Source: a virus. From it: DNA of 23,288 nt. Below, one piece after another: positions 8,201 to 16,136 of this stretch (its first letter is position 1; every line of letters begins with the position of its first letter). The position numbers and the translations under genes are program-made. The DNA lies in IMG/VR virus record IMGVR_UViG_3300032268_000072, positions 1 to 23,288 of that record; one strand, 5' to 3'. The notes beneath the pieces are model-generated. The model had not been told where the DNA came from. It worked only from the letters and a program-made list of their open reading frames with translations, and ran no database searches.

Positions 8201-11093
8201 TAACGACCCTGTTGTTAAATACATGCGTGAAAAAGGTTTTGGTCGGATAGTTGTACAAGATGATGCTCGTGCTGGTGGAGTATCTAATATTGTATTACCA
8301 GAGGCAGTTGCTAAAACTGGTCGCCAACGAGCCGTAGAACGCAGTATTACTGAAATGAAAGAGCGTAGCGCAGTTCAGGCTGCTGAAGATTTACCAATTC
8401 TTGAATCTAAAATGGATACACCTAAACAACGCCGCCTTGCTAGAACTGCTGCCCGTAAAGCAGCCCGTTTAAAAGAAACTTCAGTTTCTCCTTATTACAC
8501 AAGAGAAAATGTTGATGCCATGATTAACAATGGCGTTGAAGATGCTGCTGAAAATTTAGCAAAACTTTATACAATGGAACATGCTTATCTTGATGACATT
8601 TCTAGCAGGCTAGGTGCTCGCATTGACCGTGCTGAAACTAATGCTGTTAAACAACGCACTGGTTATGGTTACAATGAAATGACAATTAATGGAGTTAAGT
8701 ATACTGTTCCAAATACTTTCCAAGATGCTACATGGTTTATGGGTCGCACATCTGCTGAAGATACTTGGAACGCATTAATTGGTTCACAAGAAATGGCATT
8801 TTCAACTGGCATGGGTGCTAGAACAGTTAGTATATTAAAACCTAATGACCCTAAATATTTTGAGGGTTGGTCAAATATACTTAACTTACATTTCCGTGAC
8901 CCTGAAACAGGAATAATGGACCCATTGGTTCGTAGGATTCTTGATGGTGAAACAGACCAAGATATTCTTAATTGGTTTACTCGTACAAAAGATGGTCGTC
9001 TTTATGCCAATGATACATATACAACTCCTCGCCAGGCTTATGGTTTAACAGCCATACGGGGTGGAGAGTTAGATGAAGATTTATTAGAAAAAATTAATAT
9101 TACCCGTGGTGCTGTAAAATTATACATACCTGATGAGCAAACAGCATTATTTCTTAGCACTGCTACTCCAGGCAATAAACCTTTATCTGGCGCTGAATTA
9201 CAAAATTATTTGCGTGAAAGATTTGGTGTTAACCCAGAAAACTTGCCAGACATTAATGGGTTACTTGTTACAAGTAGTAAAGAGTTTCGTGACCAAGAGC
9301 GTTTAATTGATACATTTAATCGCCGTGTTATGCGCTTTCTTGGTTCATTACCAGAAGATGTATTTGCCCGTCATCCATTAGCAGTATCTAATTATAATCG
9401 TCAGGTTAAAACAAACATACAGAATATTGCTGATGCTAAAGGCACAGATAAACTTACTGCAGAGGAAATTAACTCAGCCATAAGAGGCGCAAGAGAAGAT
9501 TCTCGCCGTATTGTAGAACAAACTTTGTTTACTATTGTCCGCCGTAGCCGTGCATCATCAAGCCAAATAATGCAATTAATGTTTCCGTTTTTTGCAGCCT
9601 ATGAAAACACAGTTAAGCGTTGGTCGGGTATTATTGCTGAAAATCCACAGGCTGTAACTACCGCTGCTCGTACTATTGCCCAAGTTGTTAATGGTCAAAC
9701 TGTTGTAGACCAAGAGGGAAATCGTATTACAGATGCTAAGGACTTGGCTGGTGGTAAATACGCCAACTTGGTAGTTCAAGTTCCACAAGGATTTATTGAC
9801 TCATTACCAAAAGATTGGCAAGAAATTGCTAACAACGCATTTAAGTCAGTAAATATACCACTATCATCATTAGATGTTATTACCCAAGGTCAACCTGGTA
9901 ATCCAGGCTTTGGTCCTTATGCTGTATTACCAGCCTACTTAATTTTACGCGCTCGCCCAGAATTAGAAGAAGCATTTAAACCTTTGTTTCCTGCTGGTCT
10001 GCCACAGTCTGCATCTAGTTTATTTACTCCAGCAGCCTTTCGCCGTTTATCAACCATGTGGACACAAGATGCGTTATATGTTCGTACATTTAATCAAATG
10101 TTAAGGTATGAAACCTATAACTATAATGCTGGTATCAGAACAGATGAGCCTACATTAGATGAAGTTACAGATAAAACAAATAAATTTTTTCTACTTCGTG
10201 CACTTGGTTCAATATCTTTACCATTTGCAATTAGCCCAGAAATGGATTTTTACCAACAGACTTTCCGTCAATTTTTAAATCAATATGGACCTGGCGAGGC
10301 AGAGGCTAAGTTTCTTGAAATGTACCCAGATTACTTTGAGGCTACAGTAAGTCTTTCTAAATCACCTGGCAGCCTAGAGTCTAATATGGATACAGTTAGA
10401 AACTTAAAGAAATTCCGTGGGCTTATGGCAGAAGCAGAGTCTTCTGATAATCCAGAGTTAATTGGGTTTCTTGCTAATGATTTTGATGGTCAGTATACAT
10501 TTAGTCAGGCAGCCTACCAATGGCAGTATCGCCAAGGTGCATATCCTGGTTCTAAAAATACTTATCGCCAAAACCGTGCTCCAGAAGAACTACTACGCGA
10601 TGCAGACATTAAGCGTGGTTGGACACAATTTAATTCATTAATGGGTCAAATTAATACTTACAAAATACAAAATGGCATTGTTGCTGATAGTGACCCCCGT
10701 ATGGATATTATCAATGGTGCAAAACAATTATGGGTTCGTTCTCAAGCAGAAGAAAATTTTGACTGGTACTCAGAGTACATATCTCCAGATAGAGGTAAGT
10801 ATGAGCGCCGTGCTCTTGTTTTAAAGAAGGCTTTAACTGATAAAAATTGGATGGCACAAAATGGTGACCGTTCAGTAGTTAAGGCTATGAGTGTATATCT
10901 TGACCTGCGTGACCAAATGGCTTCAGTATTAAAACAGCGCGAAAGGGCAGGTGGTTCACAAACACTTAGTGCAAAAAGTAATGCTGACTTAACTTATGTT
11001 TTTGAACAAGTTAGACAACAACTTATTGCAGAAAGTCCAGAGTTTGAACAATTCCTAAATAGATATTTTATAAACGATACGGTGGTAGTTTAA
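5256..11093 (+). CDS. Very large (1945 aa) virion-associated protein, possible internal/ejection protein
   Basis: One uninterrupted frame, a quarter of the window. Visible parts: a moderately hydrophobic stretch near 175-205 (VDPLTFAGFLGKGAVIIAKAP); helical regions with a TSVLMRLGYTVRNLTEAQ segment near 605-622; LYHGS at 746-750; a coiled coil at about 800-865; YGEALYL at 942-948; KYMREKGFGRI at 988-998; a basic patch (about 1050-1075); and MFPFFAAYENTVKRW at 1442-1456, which resembles the FPF-x-N segment of large polyvalent phage proteins. The HGS, YLT and GFGRI-type segments are in the order of an ADP-ribosyltransferase-like domain, but this is weak. No RNA polymerase, lysozyme or protease motif was found. 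Its place between portal and scaffold, and its size, fit a protein carried in the head and ejected with DNA. An alternative is a minor head protein. Confidence 0.75.
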   Translation: MSWVKNLGSMAKTVVDFTGVPGLIKDLSTSGSNDDPWYVDGVNFVKNTVKVATTPVRAAVTGLFAAGEASYELGGKVRREGVEAILDQPFMYNKFKAPGESYSDYTLRVENEKENISPFQAALSVLSPGRTSGDRSGWFQEWTDNNLKFMSTGFDVFNQEDRDTAFRDQYTGKFLSGIGDFTTSVIVDPLTFAGFLGKGAVIIAKAPMLDQIQGKTARAVFGKFAMTEERLDNILIEALDGKGGALTDIDFLVGSNASEQYKYWRKKKVTNPDAMAYLFGRAASREEVVDTFRAVMYRDPKSISTIASKDEEAALILDASNPISHPQRQFLEGKTDGDLITSQEYNRATGSYITKLTDEASESYDQRFATALADTRTGGQLKYGFSRGPWEGKLAQKSKKDAQAVFAEADSVIFQKTSLHPIIKVVNYFTKELPSGVFNVNDGDSYIEFNAFLREANELSKGRFGAQAAYFAERYLSDISTGERNATIQRAEKAAMATLFPNYDQQTIDKLYMVFDARRASRINQHRNQGFVSYLENGQVVNAISPILQRESANTVIIADLRKLKRAIDTHESILPGLLDGLNIEDLTLRTKKGLSTLATFNDIFKTSVLMRLGYTVRNLTEAQLSMMAKGFALPAMVAAGGPDAVKRFFTNRKVGFNRLIDNVNVSAGRIDDIQTLNYQFASGTDRLRSIEMSKKELAKAVADRIGDLEKDIFKLRLTPGVGPLTAEDEIRTLRGVLSDLESVTLYHGSADAAFQLNEAKVLATSASPAIASRYSEGFTIHSTENYLETPTGRPGKITKVSESIQDARKTLQQAQSNLTKAQQELNRVGKTQWDVNLLQQTIDEQKAIIKRAGARERSSERRAATLDNASDNLLTDMIAAKNAGKEVEIRVPKGWRKVESLDFTQIRLAEEGVLEVTPELFRRSVFRVKGEMNKPVPVRVYGEALYLTKWSDIPLDLRESAFGGSINNYKQWTKDKGWSNNNDPVVKYMREKGFGRIVVQDDARAGGVSNIVLPEAVAKTGRQRAVERSITEMKERSAVQAAEDLPILESKMDTPKQRRLARTAARKAARLKETSVSPYYTRENVDAMINNGVEDAAENLAKLYTMEHAYLDDISSRLGARIDRAETNAVKQRTGYGYNEMTINGVKYTVPNTFQDATWFMGRTSAEDTWNALIGSQEMAFSTGMGARTVSILKPNDPKYFEGWSNILNLHFRDPETGIMDPLVRRILDGETDQDILNWFTRTKDGRLYANDTYTTPRQAYGLTAIRGGELDEDLLEKINITRGAVKLYIPDEQTALFLSTATPGNKPLSGAELQNYLRERFGVNPENLPDINGLLVTSSKEFRDQERLIDTFNRRVMRFLGSLPEDVFARHPLAVSNYNRQVKTNIQNIADAKGTDKLTAEEINSAIRGAREDSRRIVEQTLFTIVRRSRASSSQIMQLMFPFFAAYENTVKRWSGIIAENPQAVTTAARTIAQVVNGQTVVDQEGNRITDAKDLAGGKYANLVVQVPQGFIDSLPKDWQEIANNAFKSVNIPLSSLDVITQGQPGNPGFGPYAVLPAYLILRARPELEEAFKPLFPAGLPQSASSLFTPAAFRRLSTMWTQDALYVRTFNQMLRYETYNYNAGIRTDEPTLDEVTDKTNKFFLLRALGSISLPFAISPEMDFYQQTFRQFLNQYGPGEAEAKFLEMYPDYFEATVSLSKSPGSLESNMDTVRNLKKFRGLMAEAESSDNPELIGFLANDFDGQYTFSQAAYQWQYRQGAYPGSKNTYRQNRAPEELLRDADIKRGWTQFNSLMGQINTYKIQNGIVADSDPRMDIINGAKQLWVRSQAEENFDWYSEYISPDRGKYERRALVLKKALTDKNWMAQNGDRSVVKAMSVYLDLRDQMASVLKQRERAGGSQTLSAKSNADLTYVFEQVRQQLIAESPEFEQFLNRYFINDTVVV

Positions 11094-11479
11094 TGGAAAA
11101 AGATAAACCTAAAACTGAATCAGGTACTCCAGCAGGTACTGGTACTGGCACTAAAGGTGGAATTGACTTAGAAGCATTAATGAAAACTTTTGCTGGTATG
11201 GGTGGAACTGTTAATGCAGGTCCAACTACTCAAGATGCTGAAGCAGCAGTTCAAAGTATTTACAGTCAAATGCTTGGTCGTAATGCTGCTGGCGCAGAGC
11301 GTAGCAGGGCTATTAGTAAATACTTGAGTCAATCAACAGATACAGATGCTGCTGGTCGCCAACAGGCTGTAATCTCTTTTGTTCAAGAATTACCTGAATA
11401 TCGTAACCGCCAAGAAAATTCTTATTTAGATGCTATCTATAATGAAATATCTAAAAATGTTCAAAGGACACAACGATAA
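11093..11479 (+). CDS. Hypothetical 128-aa protein, possible small helical virion protein
   Basis: The ATG overlaps the last base of the preceding TAA, as does the next gene with this one, so the three are translationally coupled. The first 45 residues are a flexible Gly/Thr/Lys-rich tail (GTPAGTGTGTKGG). The remainder is helical, with IYSQMLGRNAAGAERSRAI starting at residue 56, then KYLSQ, and a C-terminal helix VISFVQELPEYRNRQE. The YSQMLGRNAAG turn recalls DUF4214-like repeats, but the likeness is short. The context suggests a partner of the large protein upstream or of the 468- and 437-aa proteins downstream. Confidence 0.8.
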   Translation: MEKDKPKTESGTPAGTGTGTKGGIDLEALMKTFAGMGGTVNAGPTTQDAEAAVQSIYSQMLGRNAAGAERSRAISKYLSQSTDTDAAGRQQAVISFVQELPEYRNRQENSYLDAIYNEISKNVQRTQR

Positions 11480-12885
11480 TGGCAGTTAAACCAGATAATA
11501 CTTTACCTCTTGATGAACAACTACGCCAATTATACATAAGTTTAGAAAACCAAAGAAAAGCATTAACTAGACTTAAAAGAAATACAACAGCATACAATAA
11601 TGCACTAAAAGTTTTTAATACTACTCAAAGTAATATTACAGAACTTAATGCTAAAGTTAACGCAGGGCTTAAAACTAAAAAGACATCAAAAGAAAAAAAT
11701 AAACTTGATGCGCTTAATGATGCTTTAACTCGTGCACAAGAGTATGGTACTGCAGAGCAAGTTGAAAAAGCACAAAATGATTTAGATAAATTTTTAGGTG
11801 TAGAAACTACAACATCAACAGGCACCACAGAACTTCGTTATGGTCCAGGTGGAGAAAGTTTAAGACCTGGTTCTGCTGAGTATATTGCAGCAGCAGGTTC
11901 AACTACCAAACCAATAGTTACCTCAACTAAGACACCTGCCTCAACTACAAAACCTATTTCAACACCAACTGATGATGCAACAACAGATGCAAAACAATTA
12001 TGGGTTTCATACCTTCGTACAGTATTTAGCACCCTTGAGGATAAAACACAACAAGCAGAAATTAATAGAATATTTGATACCGCTGTTAAACAAAAATGGA
12101 CTGAACAAACCTTTATGGAAAACCTTAAGGGTACTTCATGGTGGCAAAATACTTCTCCTAGCCTTATTCAATTTTTCTTAGAAAGCAATGACCCCCGCAA
12201 TAGAGCCACATTTGCTGAAACTGTTGCAAATAAAGTAGATTCTATTGCTGCTAAATTAGAAAAACTTGGCATAGCACCTAGAACTGTTGACCCAATAACT
12301 GGCAAAGTAATTGATAATGCACAATACTTTAAAGGTATTGCTTTACAGGCTTATGAAAATAACTGGACTGACTCACAACTAGATAATTACTTATCAACTA
12401 AAAGTGATTTGATTTTTACTGGTGGTGGTGTTCTCGGTTCTTCTTTAAATCAGATTAACCAAACTGCATACTTATATGGAATTAATTTAGATAGCACTAT
12501 GAAAAATACCATTAACACATCTTTGCTTGACCCTATGGATGGTAGAGATGCTCAGTATTGGATTAATAGTGTTAAACAAATGGCGATTGATGCCCCACAA
12601 AATAAACCATTTTATGAATCTTTAAAAGTAGGAAAAAGTCTATATGAAGTAACTTCCAATTATCGCAATCAGATGGCTGGTTTACTTGAAGTTGACCCTA
12701 CCGCTATTACATGGAACGACCTGATGGGTAAAGTTATTGTTAAAGATACTGGCAATGCTCGTACATTTGCAGATTTTAACAAGGCTTTAAAGCAAGACCC
12801 AATATGGCAATACACTAAAAATGCAAAGGAAACCTATAGCAATATGGCTCTTGACCTTGGTAGAACATTTGGATATGTGGGTTAA
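11479..12885 (+). CDS. 468-aa virion-associated protein with coiled coil and Thr-rich linker
   Basis: Residues 1-110 are charged and strongly helical, likely a coiled coil (QLRQLYISLENQRKALTRL). Residues about 112-170 form a Thr/Ser/Pro-rich linker. The C-terminal part is folded and contains LKGTSWWQNTSPS near 217-228. A Trp-Trp-x-Asn-Thr segment of this kind occurs, from memory, in large structural proteins of actinobacterial phages. The protein ends LGRTFGYVG. There is no signal peptide. It is coupled by one-base overlap to the 128-aa gene and followed after two bases by the 437-aa gene. I infer a virion role, perhaps internal, from the operon position; no enzymatic motif is seen. Confidence 0.8.
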   Translation: MAVKPDNTLPLDEQLRQLYISLENQRKALTRLKRNTTAYNNALKVFNTTQSNITELNAKVNAGLKTKKTSKEKNKLDALNDALTRAQEYGTAEQVEKAQNDLDKFLGVETTTSTGTTELRYGPGGESLRPGSAEYIAAAGSTTKPIVTSTKTPASTTKPISTPTDDATTDAKQLWVSYLRTVFSTLEDKTQQAEINRIFDTAVKQKWTEQTFMENLKGTSWWQNTSPSLIQFFLESNDPRNRATFAETVANKVDSIAAKLEKLGIAPRTVDPITGKVIDNAQYFKGIALQAYENNWTDSQLDNYLSTKSDLIFTGGGVLGSSLNQINQTAYLYGINLDSTMKNTINTSLLDPMDGRDAQYWINSVKQMAIDAPQNKPFYESLKVGKSLYEVTSNYRNQMAGLLEVDPTAITWNDLMGKVIVKDTGNARTFADFNKALKQDPIWQYTKNAKETYSNMALDLGRTFGYVG

Positions 12886-12887
12886 TA

Positions 12888-14201
12888 ATGGCAACTAAAG
12901 AAGAAGTAGCGGCAGCGAAAGCAAAAGCAGCACAACAGGCGGCTTTGTTGGCATCTGCTAAAGAACAAGAAGCAGCAGCCCAAAAAGCACTTTCTGCATA
13001 CGGAACTCCATCAGAAATTGATTTTGCAAAAAATATTTCTCCAAGATTTACTGCAATGCAAGATATCGCAGAAAGAGTTTTAGCAAAAGCACCAACCAGA
13101 CCTGAAGTATTGAAAAATGCAGGAGTAACTTTAGACCAATTACAACAAACTTTTAATACAACGCAAGCAAGTGCTAATGAATATGCAGCAAAAGTCACTG
13201 GCATAACAGAGGCTGAACAACAATTAGCAGCAGCACAAGGACTTGTATCACAATACAGTACTCCAGTATATATTCCTAGCCCTGATATCACACTTGAAGA
13301 AATTCAAGCAATGATTGATGCTGCTCTTGCAAAGCAAAAAACAGAGTTACTTGGTGAGCAAAAAAAATTAGCAGAACAACAAAAGAAAACAGCCCTTGAA
13401 GAGTTTAAGGCTTCTTTAACTACAATGGGTCTAGCAGATTTAACAGATACTATTGATGAGTTTATTAAAAATGATTACACAGCATCTCAAATTAAATTAG
13501 AGTTACCTAAGACTACTGCTTACAAGACACGCTTCCCTGGTATGGAAGCACTTAAGACTGCTAATAGAGCAATTAATGAAGCAACCTACATTTCTAATGA
13601 GCGTGCTTACTTACAAACTTTACGGGCTTATGGATTAGATACTGCAACTCTTGGTAGTATTTCAGCCCTTGGAACATACATAGCCAATGAGGTTTCTCCT
13701 CGTGAGTTTGAAGAAAGAGTAAACCTTGCTTCTGATAGAGTTACTCAAAATCCAGATGTTCTTAATACTTTTAAATCTTATTATCCAGAGGCAGATAAAA
13801 GTAGTGTTGTTGCCTATCTTTTAAATCCTAAAGCAGGTATAGACCTTGTTAAGAAACAAGTTCGTGTAGCAGAAATTGGTGCTGCTGCTACCGCTGCTGG
13901 ATTTAAACCTACAACAATTAGTGCTGCTTATGGTGAAACTCTTGTACCAGATACTGGAGATAAAACTTTTAACACAATCAGAGCCGAGTTTCAAAAAGCA
14001 AAACAATTATCTGATGCTCAACGCAGTCTTTCTCAAATTGAAGGGCAAACTTATTCAGATGTTGAAGCCATTGAAGGCGTGGTTGGTGGAGATAGTCAGA
14101 AGTTACTTGCTTCACAACAAAGGGCAGAGCGTGAAATTGCTCGGTTTAGTTCCCGTAGTGGCGTAACAGGCTCAAGTTTAGGAAGTGGCATAAATGTCTG
14201 A
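12888..14201 (+). CDS. 437-aa virion-associated protein with YKTRFPGM motif
   Basis: The N-terminal 100 residues are Ala/Lys/Gln-rich helices. A second coiled-coil segment lies at about 145-180 (AKQKTELLGEQKKLAEQQKK). It is followed by a compact helical domain with DTIDEFIKNDYTASQIKLEL and YKTRFPGMEAL (from residue 212), then the YISNERAYLQTLRAYGL, SPREFEERVNLASDRV and VAYLLNPKAGIDLVKKQ segments. This ordered set is one I know from uncharacterised structural proteins of actinobacterial phages, where the YK-x-RFPGM element recurs. The C-terminus is Gly/Ser-rich. Its partners are probably the two genes upstream. Function is unproven; an internal virion protein is my preferred reading because scaffold and capsid genes follow immediately. 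Confidence 0.8.
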   Translation: MATKEEVAAAKAKAAQQAALLASAKEQEAAAQKALSAYGTPSEIDFAKNISPRFTAMQDIAERVLAKAPTRPEVLKNAGVTLDQLQQTFNTTQASANEYAAKVTGITEAEQQLAAAQGLVSQYSTPVYIPSPDITLEEIQAMIDAALAKQKTELLGEQKKLAEQQKKTALEEFKASLTTMGLADLTDTIDEFIKNDYTASQIKLELPKTTAYKTRFPGMEALKTANRAINEATYISNERAYLQTLRAYGLDTATLGSISALGTYIANEVSPREFEERVNLASDRVTQNPDVLNTFKSYYPEADKSSVVAYLLNPKAGIDLVKKQVRVAEIGAAATAAGFKPTTISAAYGETLVPDTGDKTFNTIRAEFQKAKQLSDAQRSLSQIEGQTYSDVEAIEGVVGGDSQKLLASQQRAEREIARFSSRSGVTGSSLGSGINV

Positions 14202-14301
14202 AGCATCAGGCAGTGAAAGTTTACACGCTGCTTTTGGCTATGACGAATATAAAGATTTTGATGAGGGATTAATTGTACCTTTTTTAACAATAGGACATTA
14301 A
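14194..14301 (+). CDS. 35-aa hypothetical protein
   Basis: ATG at 14194 overlaps the end of the 437-aa gene by eight bases and reads 35 codons to TAA (14299-14301). The product is acidic (HAAFGYDEYKDFDEGLIVPF) with no Lys-rich or membrane segment. GGAAG at 14181-14185 is a plausible ribosome-binding site eight bases upstream. Overlapping short genes are the norm in this operon. It is too short to assign; a chance frame cannot be excluded. Confidence 0.5.
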   Translation: MSEASGSESLHAAFGYDEYKDFDEGLIVPFLTIGH

Positions 14302-14437
14302 TCTTTAATTAATAAATAGAATCCCCACCCTGATATACCAGCCCAGGGGGGCGTAAAAGTCTGGTAGCAATAGCCGCAATAGTTTCCCCGAACTGCTGCG
14401 AGGATTGCGAATACAACCAATGAAAGGGAGAAGGTAG
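14302..14437 (+). promoter_or_regulatory. Leader of the scaffold-capsid genes with hairpin and possible promoter
   Basis: An AT-rich stretch contains TAGAAT (14317-14322), a possible -10 box with a poor -35 (AGGACA 14292-14297, 19 bp away). Directly after lies an inverted repeat: CCC-A-CCCTG (14324-14332) pairs with CAGGGGGG (14344-14351), an 8-bp stem with one bulged A and an 11-nt loop. No U-run follows, so it is unlikely to be an intrinsic terminator. No gene is seen. It may separate expression of the capsid genes from the upstream block. Confidence 0.35.
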
Positions 14438-14893
14438 ATGGCTACCAATTACTACGCAGACGATGAGGAAGATGACGACACAACAACTGATGTTGTTGGT
14501 CAACTCCGCAAAGTTAATCGCTCACTTGAAAAACGAGCAAAAGAACTAGAACAGGAGTTGTCAGGTCTTAAGTCACAGACTCGTCAGCGTACTGTTAAGG
14601 ATGTACTACAGGCTAAGGGATTAAATCCAAAGATTGCCGCACTCATACCACATGATATAGAACCCTCAGATGAGGCTCTACTCAAGTGGGTTGAAGAGTT
14701 TGGCGATGTTTTTGGAATCCAAACTTCTACGGAAGAAAAGCCTGCAGAGAAAAGTCCAGAAGTTAAGGCTCAAGCAAGAATCAATAACATAGTCGCCACT
14801 GGCTCCGCGCCAGATATTGACGAAGATGCGTTTGCAAAAATTGCAGGAGCAAAAACTCGTGAGGACTTAGACACACTCCTTGGCTTTAACTAA
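14438..14893 (+). CDS. Scaffolding protein
   Basis: A 151-aa acidic, helical protein immediately upstream of the major capsid gene, the usual place of the internal scaffold that directs procapsid assembly and then leaves. The N-terminus is very acidic (YYADDEEDDD). Residues 19-52 form a heptad-like coiled coil (VGQLRKVNRSLEKRAKELEQ), then a small helical part with LNPKIAALIPHDIEPSDEAL, a Glu/Lys-rich linker, and a C-terminal helix ending LDTLLGFN that could contact the capsid protein. The start is supported by GGGAGAAGG about four bases upstream. There is no protease domain. The family could not be named from motifs; the assignment rests on composition and position. Confidence 0.8.
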   Translation: MATNYYADDEEDDDTTTDVVGQLRKVNRSLEKRAKELEQELSGLKSQTRQRTVKDVLQAKGLNPKIAALIPHDIEPSDEALLKWVEEFGDVFGIQTSTEEKPAEKSPEVKAQARINNIVATGSAPDIDEDAFAKIAGAKTREDLDTLLGFN

Positions 14894-14918
14894 ATCCATT
14901 AAACATCAACCACTCACT

Positions 14919-14927
14919 AGGAGGTGA
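14919..14927 (+). promoter_or_regulatory. Full-length Shine-Dalgarno of the major capsid gene
   Basis: AGGAGGTGA lies three bases before ATG 14931 and is complementary over nine bases to the end of 16S rRNA. It is identical to the site before the 53-aa gene at 4574. Confidence 0.75.
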
Positions 14928-14930
14928 ACC

Positions 14931-16103
14931 ATGGCATATACCGACACCTCGGCTATTAGTGGTCTAGTACAGACCGCTTATGACCGTTATGTTGAATTTG
15001 CTCTCCGCTCTCAGCCGATGATTCGTGCTGTTGCGGACAAAAAGCCTGTACAACAGGCTATGCCAGGCAACTCCGTTGTATTCTCACTCTACAACGATTT
15101 GTCTGCTGCTACTTCAACGCTCACAGAAACAACTGACCCTGATGCAGTCGCATTAAGCAATGTTGACACCGTATCTGTAACTCTTGCAGAATACGGCAAC
15201 GCTGCTCTTGTAACACGCAAATTGCAGTTATTCTCACTATCCGATGTTGACCCTGCTGTTGCAGACATCATCGCTTTCAACATGGCTGACTCTCTTGATG
15301 TTGTAGCACAAAGTGCTCTTCGTCAAGGAACCAATGTTATCTATGGTGGAACTCGTACATCAACCGCAACTATCACAGCATCAGATACTGTTGACTCTGC
15401 TGATATTCGTAAGGTTGTTGCGAAACTTCGCTCAAACAAGGCTGTTCCTCGTTCAGGAAGCCTGTATTGGGTAGGTATTCACCCAGAGGTATCACACGAC
15501 CTTCGTGCCGAATCAGGCTCTATAGGCTGGCGTGACACCCACCAACACACTGATGCTTCTCTTGGCAACCTGTTCGCAGGTACAATCGGAACATACGAAG
15601 GCGCTTTCTTTGTAGAAAACGCACGCATGTTCTCTGCTAAGTCAGGCGCAGACCAGACCGCTCTTGCTACAACCACAGTAACTGTTGCTGGTGTATCAGC
15701 ACAGTTTACTATTGGTGTTGCTTCATCTGCAGTTATCGCAACTCGCGCTGAGGTAGGCGACAAGATTGCTGCAACTGGTATTGCATCTACTGCAAAAATT
15801 AGTGCAATCAGTACTACTGGCTCAACAACTACAATTACTGTAGATGTAGCCAATACTGCTGCTGTTACAGCAGGCGCGACAGTAACTGTTACTCCTGTAA
15901 CACGCGTATTCAGCACCCTTGTTTGCGGTAAGCAAGCATTGGCTGAAGCCGTATCACAGGAGCCAGGTGTCGTTATCGGTCCAGTTACCGATAGATTGAT
16001 GCGTTTCCGCCCAATCGGATGGTACGGTGTCCTTGGATGGAGCCGTTACCGTGAAGATGCGCTGTATCGCATTGAAACTGGTTCTTCAATCGCTGCTCTT
16101 TAA
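14931..16103 (+). CDS. Major capsid protein, N4-gp56-like, with inserted beta-rich domain
   Basis: A 390-aa protein after the scaffold gene with an ideal ribosome-binding site. The order of segments follows the N4-gp56 capsid family: N-terminal YDRYVEFALRSQPMIRAVADK, GNSVVFSLYNDL, TLAEYGNAALVTRK, FNMADSLDVVAQSALRQG, the central IGWRDTH...GTIGTYEGAFFVEN, and C-terminal VCGKQALAEAVSQ and GWYGVLGWSRYREDALYRIE. Between FVENARMF (to 234) and VFSTLVCGK (from 326) sit about 84 extra residues, Thr/Val/Ala-rich and beta-predicted (GDKIAATGIASTAKISAI), which read as a separate surface domain. The codons look richer in C at third positions than those of the 1945-aa gene, as expected for a highly expressed gene. 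It forms the icosahedral shell. Confidence 0.9.
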   Translation: MAYTDTSAISGLVQTAYDRYVEFALRSQPMIRAVADKKPVQQAMPGNSVVFSLYNDLSAATSTLTETTDPDAVALSNVDTVSVTLAEYGNAALVTRKLQLFSLSDVDPAVADIIAFNMADSLDVVAQSALRQGTNVIYGGTRTSTATITASDTVDSADIRKVVAKLRSNKAVPRSGSLYWVGIHPEVSHDLRAESGSIGWRDTHQHTDASLGNLFAGTIGTYEGAFFVENARMFSAKSGADQTALATTTVTVAGVSAQFTIGVASSAVIATRAEVGDKIAATGIASTAKISAISTTGSTTTITVDVANTAAVTAGATVTVTPVTRVFSTLVCGKQALAEAVSQEPGVVIGPVTDRLMRFRPIGWYGVLGWSRYREDALYRIETGSSIAAL

Positions 16104-16116
16104 TTGATTGACTGTT

Positions 16117-16136
16117 GGGCAGGAGCAATCCTGCCT
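16117..16136 (+). terminator. Hairpin after the capsid gene, possible attenuator
   Basis: GGCAGGA (16118-16124) and TCCTGCC (16129-16135) are perfect complements around a GCAA (GNRA-type) loop, with a possible extra G-T closing pair. It begins 14 bases after the capsid stop. The expected T-run is absent, so it is more likely an RNA-stabilising or partial-termination element that lowers expression of downstream genes than a strong terminator. Confidence 0.5.

Noticed and set aside
5256-11093. Virion RNA polymerase as in phage N4
   Set aside because: The N4-like capsid prompted the check, but the protein is much shorter than the N4 enzyme and I found none of the T7-type polymerase motifs.
12815-13291. 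158-codon leftward frame over the 468/437-aa gene junction
   Set aside because: It is antisense to two well-supported genes, Cys/Ala-rich, and has no ribosome-binding site; a shadow of the Ala-rich coding strand.
15479-15916. 145-codon leftward frame within the capsid gene
   Set aside because: Antisense shadow of the Thr/Val/Ala-rich insertion; low-complexity Val/Ala product.
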